NCBI GenBank assembly: GCA_030617585.1
Contig: JAUWVD010000057.1
Location: forward strand, 1 to 6,927
DNA from: Candidatus Methanophagales archaeon
GTDB taxonomy: Archaea; Halobacteriota; Syntropharchaeia; Alkanophagales; Methanospirareceae
Length of the DNA stretch: 6,927 nt
Direction of reading: 5' to 3'
The notes beneath the pieces were generated by a model that made no database searches, was not told the origin of the DNA, and worked only from the letters and a program-made list of their open reading frames with translations. Both the position numbers and the translations under genes were made by a program. This document shows positions 5,301-6,927 of the stretch, in pieces (position 1 is the stretch's first letter; each line of letters begins with the position of its first letter).

Positions 5301-6395
5301 TTACTTTAAATCTGCGTTAATCTGTGTCTTAAAAATTAGCATCAAGTCCACCAGCACCAGAGCAACCATCGCTTCTGCCACGGGCACTATCCGCGGGCAT
5401 ATACATGTGTCATGCCTGCCCGAAATAGATATTTCCAGTTCCTGCAGCTTCGCCATATTGACACTTCTTTGCGATTTTGAGATAGAAGGCGTAGGTTTCA
5501 CCGCCATTTTACATATTACTGGCTCGCCAGTAGAGATGCCACCTAAAATACCTCCTGCATGGTTCGTTCTTGTTCTTACCTGTCCTTCATACATATAATA
5601 TTCATCGTTCATCTCGCTCCCCATCATCCTTGCAGCACCGAATCCCGCGCCTACTTCCACGCCTTTCACCGCGCCGATACACATCAAAGCCTTCGCAAGC
5701 TCTGCATCCAGTTTATCGAAGACCGGCTCGCCCAAACCCGCTGGAACTCCGAGTGCAATTACTTCTACAATGCCGCCTACACTATCGCCTTCTGCTTTCA
5801 CTTCCTTTATTCGCGCTTCCATTCTGCTTGCGGCTTCTAAATCAGCACACCTAACTGCATTTCGCTCGGCATTCTCCTTTATTTCCTCGACTCGCATTTC
5901 CCTCGCCCTTATGCCGCCCACTTCCAGCACATGACCGATAATTTGCACGTTCTGCAAAGCCAGGATCTTCTTTGCTATTGCTCCCGCTGCGACTCTCGCT
6001 GCCGTCTCGCGTCCAGAAGCTCTTCCACCTCCCCTATAGTCTCTTATCCCATACTTCATCTGATATGATAAATCCGCTTGACCCGGCCTTGCAATATCTT
6101 TTAGTGGTTCGTAGGGGCTTGAGTCGACATCCTTATTCCTGATGAGCATAGAGATAGGAGTGCCCAATGTTTTCCCGTCGAACACGCCCGACAATACTTT
6201 CACCGCATCCGCTTCCTTTCTCCCTGTGGTTATCGCACTAACGCCCGGTTTTCGCCTGTCCAGTTCGTACTGTATGTCCGCTTCTGACAGCTCAAGCTCT
6301 GACGGGCAGCCATCCACAACCACGCCTATCGCTTCCCCGTGTGACTCGCCCCAGGAGGTCACCCTAAATATCTTTCCAAAAGAATTGCCAGACAT
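5301..6395 (-). CDS. aroC: Chorismate synthase
   Basis: A 364-residue enzyme, the normal length, catalysing the last shikimate step: 5-enolpyruvylshikimate-3-phosphate to chorismate with reduced FMN as cofactor. Motifs in order are SFGKIFRVTSWGESHGEAIG (5-24), DRRKPG (46-51), KYGIRDYRGGGRASGRETAARV (114-135, FMN/substrate site), GGISTGEPV (285-293), AVKPTPSI (298-305) and GRHDTCICPRIVPVAEAMVAL (326-346). One residue is odd: family members normally read RPGHAD or RPSHAD, but here it is RPGQAD with Gln106, the position of a histidine reported as invariant and catalytic. GRK also replaces the usual PRK near 58-60. The last residues, QINADLK, are encoded by a short tandem repeat. ATG 6395 is preferred over an in-frame TTG at 6404 because MSGNSFGKIF is the usual family start. 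A TATA region lies about 30-40 bp upstream. It follows purM by 103 bp on the same strand. Confidence 0.95.
   Translation of the reverse strand: MSGNSFGKIFRVTSWGESHGEAIGVVVDGCPSELELSEADIQYELDRRKPGVSAITTGRKEADAVKVLSGVFDGKTLGTPISMLIRNKDVDSSPYEPLKDIARPGQADLSYQMKYGIRDYRGGGRASGRETAARVAAGAIAKKILALQNVQIIGHVLEVGGIRAREMRVEEIKENAERNAVRCADLEAASRMEARIKEVKAEGDSVGGIVEVIALGVPAGLGEPVFDKLDAELAKALMCIGAVKGVEVGAGFGAARMMGSEMNDEYYMYEGQVRTRTNHAGGILGGISTGEPVICKMAVKPTPSISKSQRSVNMAKLQELEISISGRHDTCICPRIVPVAEAMVALVLVDLMLIFKTQINADLK
5306..5326. repeat. Short tandem repeat TTA(A)ATCTGYG x2 at the 3' end of aroC
   Basis: TTAAATCTGCG (5306-5316) is followed directly by TTAATCTGTG (5317-5326). On the coding strand this gives the AroC tail QINADLK. 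The unit resembles short period-10 repeats scattered in many prokaryotic genomes; whether other copies exist in this genome cannot be seen here. Confidence 0.5.
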
Positions 6396-6423
6396 AACAA
6401 CCAAAGAGTTATAGGTTCTCTAA

Positions 6424-6438
6424 GAATATAATTTATAT
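6424..6438 (-). promoter_or_regulatory. TATA region of aroC
   Basis: The minus strand reads ATATAAATTATATTC between 6438 and 6424, holding two overlapping TATA-like cores. Depending on which is used, transcription would start between about 6409 and 6402, some 7-14 nt before ATG 6395. This supports the ATG, because a start at TTG 6404 would fall at or before the transcript end. Confidence 0.5.
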
Positions 6439-6478
6439 CCCTTGTGGTAATTAGTGCTTAGAATGCAGACCACGGGAT
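6437..6478 (-). repeat. Ten-pair inverted repeat between purM and aroC
   Basis: ATCCC (6437-6441) and GTGGT (6444-6448) pair with ACCACGGGAT (6469-6478); two bases (6442-6443) are bulged and the loop is 20 nt. It lies 20 nt past the purM stop and abuts the aroC TATA region. It could be a purM 3' hairpin or an operator at the aroC promoter. No strong T-run follows on the minus strand. Confidence 0.45.
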
Positions 6479-6498
6479 ACTGAGCATGCGTTTAATAG

Positions 6499-6927
6499 CT
6501 ATTTATAGAATTGGCCGTTTTGCCCACATAATTTCGCAGGTTTTATTATGACTTTCTTATCGGGATCTTTAACAACGTAGCCGAGTCTAAAAGCATCCAC
6601 TTTATGCCTGCCCGCGATTTCAATAGCTGCTTCTGCTTCTTGCTCCGGTAATATTACGCAAAAGCCTATGCCCATGTTATATACTCTAAACATCTCTTCA
6701 TCCGTGACATTGCCACGTTTTTGTAATAGTGTAAAAATCGGCGGTGCTTCTGGTAGATATTCTATTACAAAACCCACATCTGATTTGACCCTTGTTAGAT
6801 TTAAGAACCCGTCACCAGTGATATGCATTAATGCCTTTATATCCAAATTAGAATTTATCATTTCCATAATCTCCGGGACATAGATATGCGTTGGCTCCAA
6901 CAGTTCCGCTCCGATTGTTTTTTCTAA
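6499..6927 (-). CDS. purM: AIR synthase (phosphoribosylformylglycinamidine cyclo-ligase), C-terminal part
   Basis: The frame is open to the right edge, so the start of the gene lies outside the window. The 142 visible residues are the C-terminal domain of PurM, which closes the imidazole ring in an ATP-dependent step converting formylglycinamidine ribotide to aminoimidazole ribotide in purine synthesis. Landmarks are LLEPTHIYVPEI (fragment residues 9-20), HITGDGFLNL (35-44, the glycine loop that many bacteria write HLTGGGF), KRGNVTDEEMFRVYNMGIGF (70-89) and RLGYVV near the end. The TTG at 6898-6900 encodes the second Leu of LLEPT and is an internal codon, not a start: in-frame coding continues upstream of it. 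The stop is TAG (6501-6499). A full PurM is about 330-350 residues, so some 200 are missing. aroC follows on the same strand after 103 bp and has its own TATA region. Confidence 0.93.
   Translation of the reverse strand, partial: LEKTIGAELLEPTHIYVPEIMEMINSNLDIKALMHITGDGFLNLTRVKSDVGFVIEYLPEAPPIFTLLQKRGNVTDEEMFRVYNMGIGFCVILPEQEAEAAIEIAGRHKVDAFRLGYVVKDPDKKVIIKPAKLCGQNGQFYK

Noticed and set aside
5559..5854. Two overlapping plus-strand frames of about 93 codons
   Set aside because: They lie antisense within aroC, have low-complexity Ser/Arg/Pro or Cys/His-rich composition, and no promoter or ribosome site.
6396..6404. TTG at 6404 as the aroC start, adding three residues
   Set aside because: The ATG at 6395 gives the standard MSGNSFGKIF family start, and the TATA region predicts transcription beginning near or after 6404.
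6898..6900. TTG as the start codon of a short 133-residue gene
   Set aside because: The frame is open upstream and encodes LEKTIGAEL leading into LEPTHIYV, matching internal PurM sequence; this is a window-edge truncation.

Overview
The window looks like a piece of a euryarchaeal chromosome, probably from the methanogen or anaerobic-methanotroph side of the phylum. The support is indirect. Promoters carry archaeal TATA elements about 25-30 bp upstream of start codons, most genes appear leaderless, and the one clear Shine-Dalgarno site fits an archaeal 16S tail. One gene resembles DUF2124, a family I know mainly from methanogens, and the PurM fragment reads HITGDGF. No rRNA, tRNA, CRISPR array, transposase or phage gene is visible, and no gap between genes exceeds about 160 bp.

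Left part (1-4290), a glycan or glycolipid cassette. A plus-strand eight-helix membrane protein of the lysylphosphatidylglycerol-synthase-TM / flippase-like family (86-1114) converges on a three-gene minus-strand operon. In transcription order the operon encodes a UDP-galactopyranose-mutase-like FAD protein (4240-2951), a family 2 glycosyltransferase (2947-2234) and a family 4 glycosyltransferase (2223-1111). Spacers inside the operon are 3 and 10 nt. The two convergent units end on the same TTAA tetranucleotide. Together they could build a lipid-linked or surface glycan, with the FAD protein making or modifying a sugar nucleotide and the two transferases adding sugars at the membrane. The actual sugars cannot be read from sequence.

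Middle part (4335-5219), a divergent pair: a 76-residue BofA-like membrane protein on the minus strand and a DUF2124-like protein on the plus strand. The 162-bp region between them holds two TATA boxes facing apart, a perfect 15-bp palindrome, an 8-mer shared by both promoter regions, a triple TTCATA repeat and a possible 16-codon leader ORF whose stop overlaps the bofA-like ATG.

Right part (5301-6927), biosynthetic housekeeping on the minus strand: chorismate synthase (aroC), preceded by the C-terminal part of AIR synthase (purM), which runs off the right edge. The AroC has Gln at the position of a histidine described as invariant and catalytic, and a C-terminal tail written in a short tandem repeat.

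I do not see a clearly new multi-gene system. The best leads are the AroC substitution, the bofA/DUF2124 control region and the sugar substrate of the glycan cassette.
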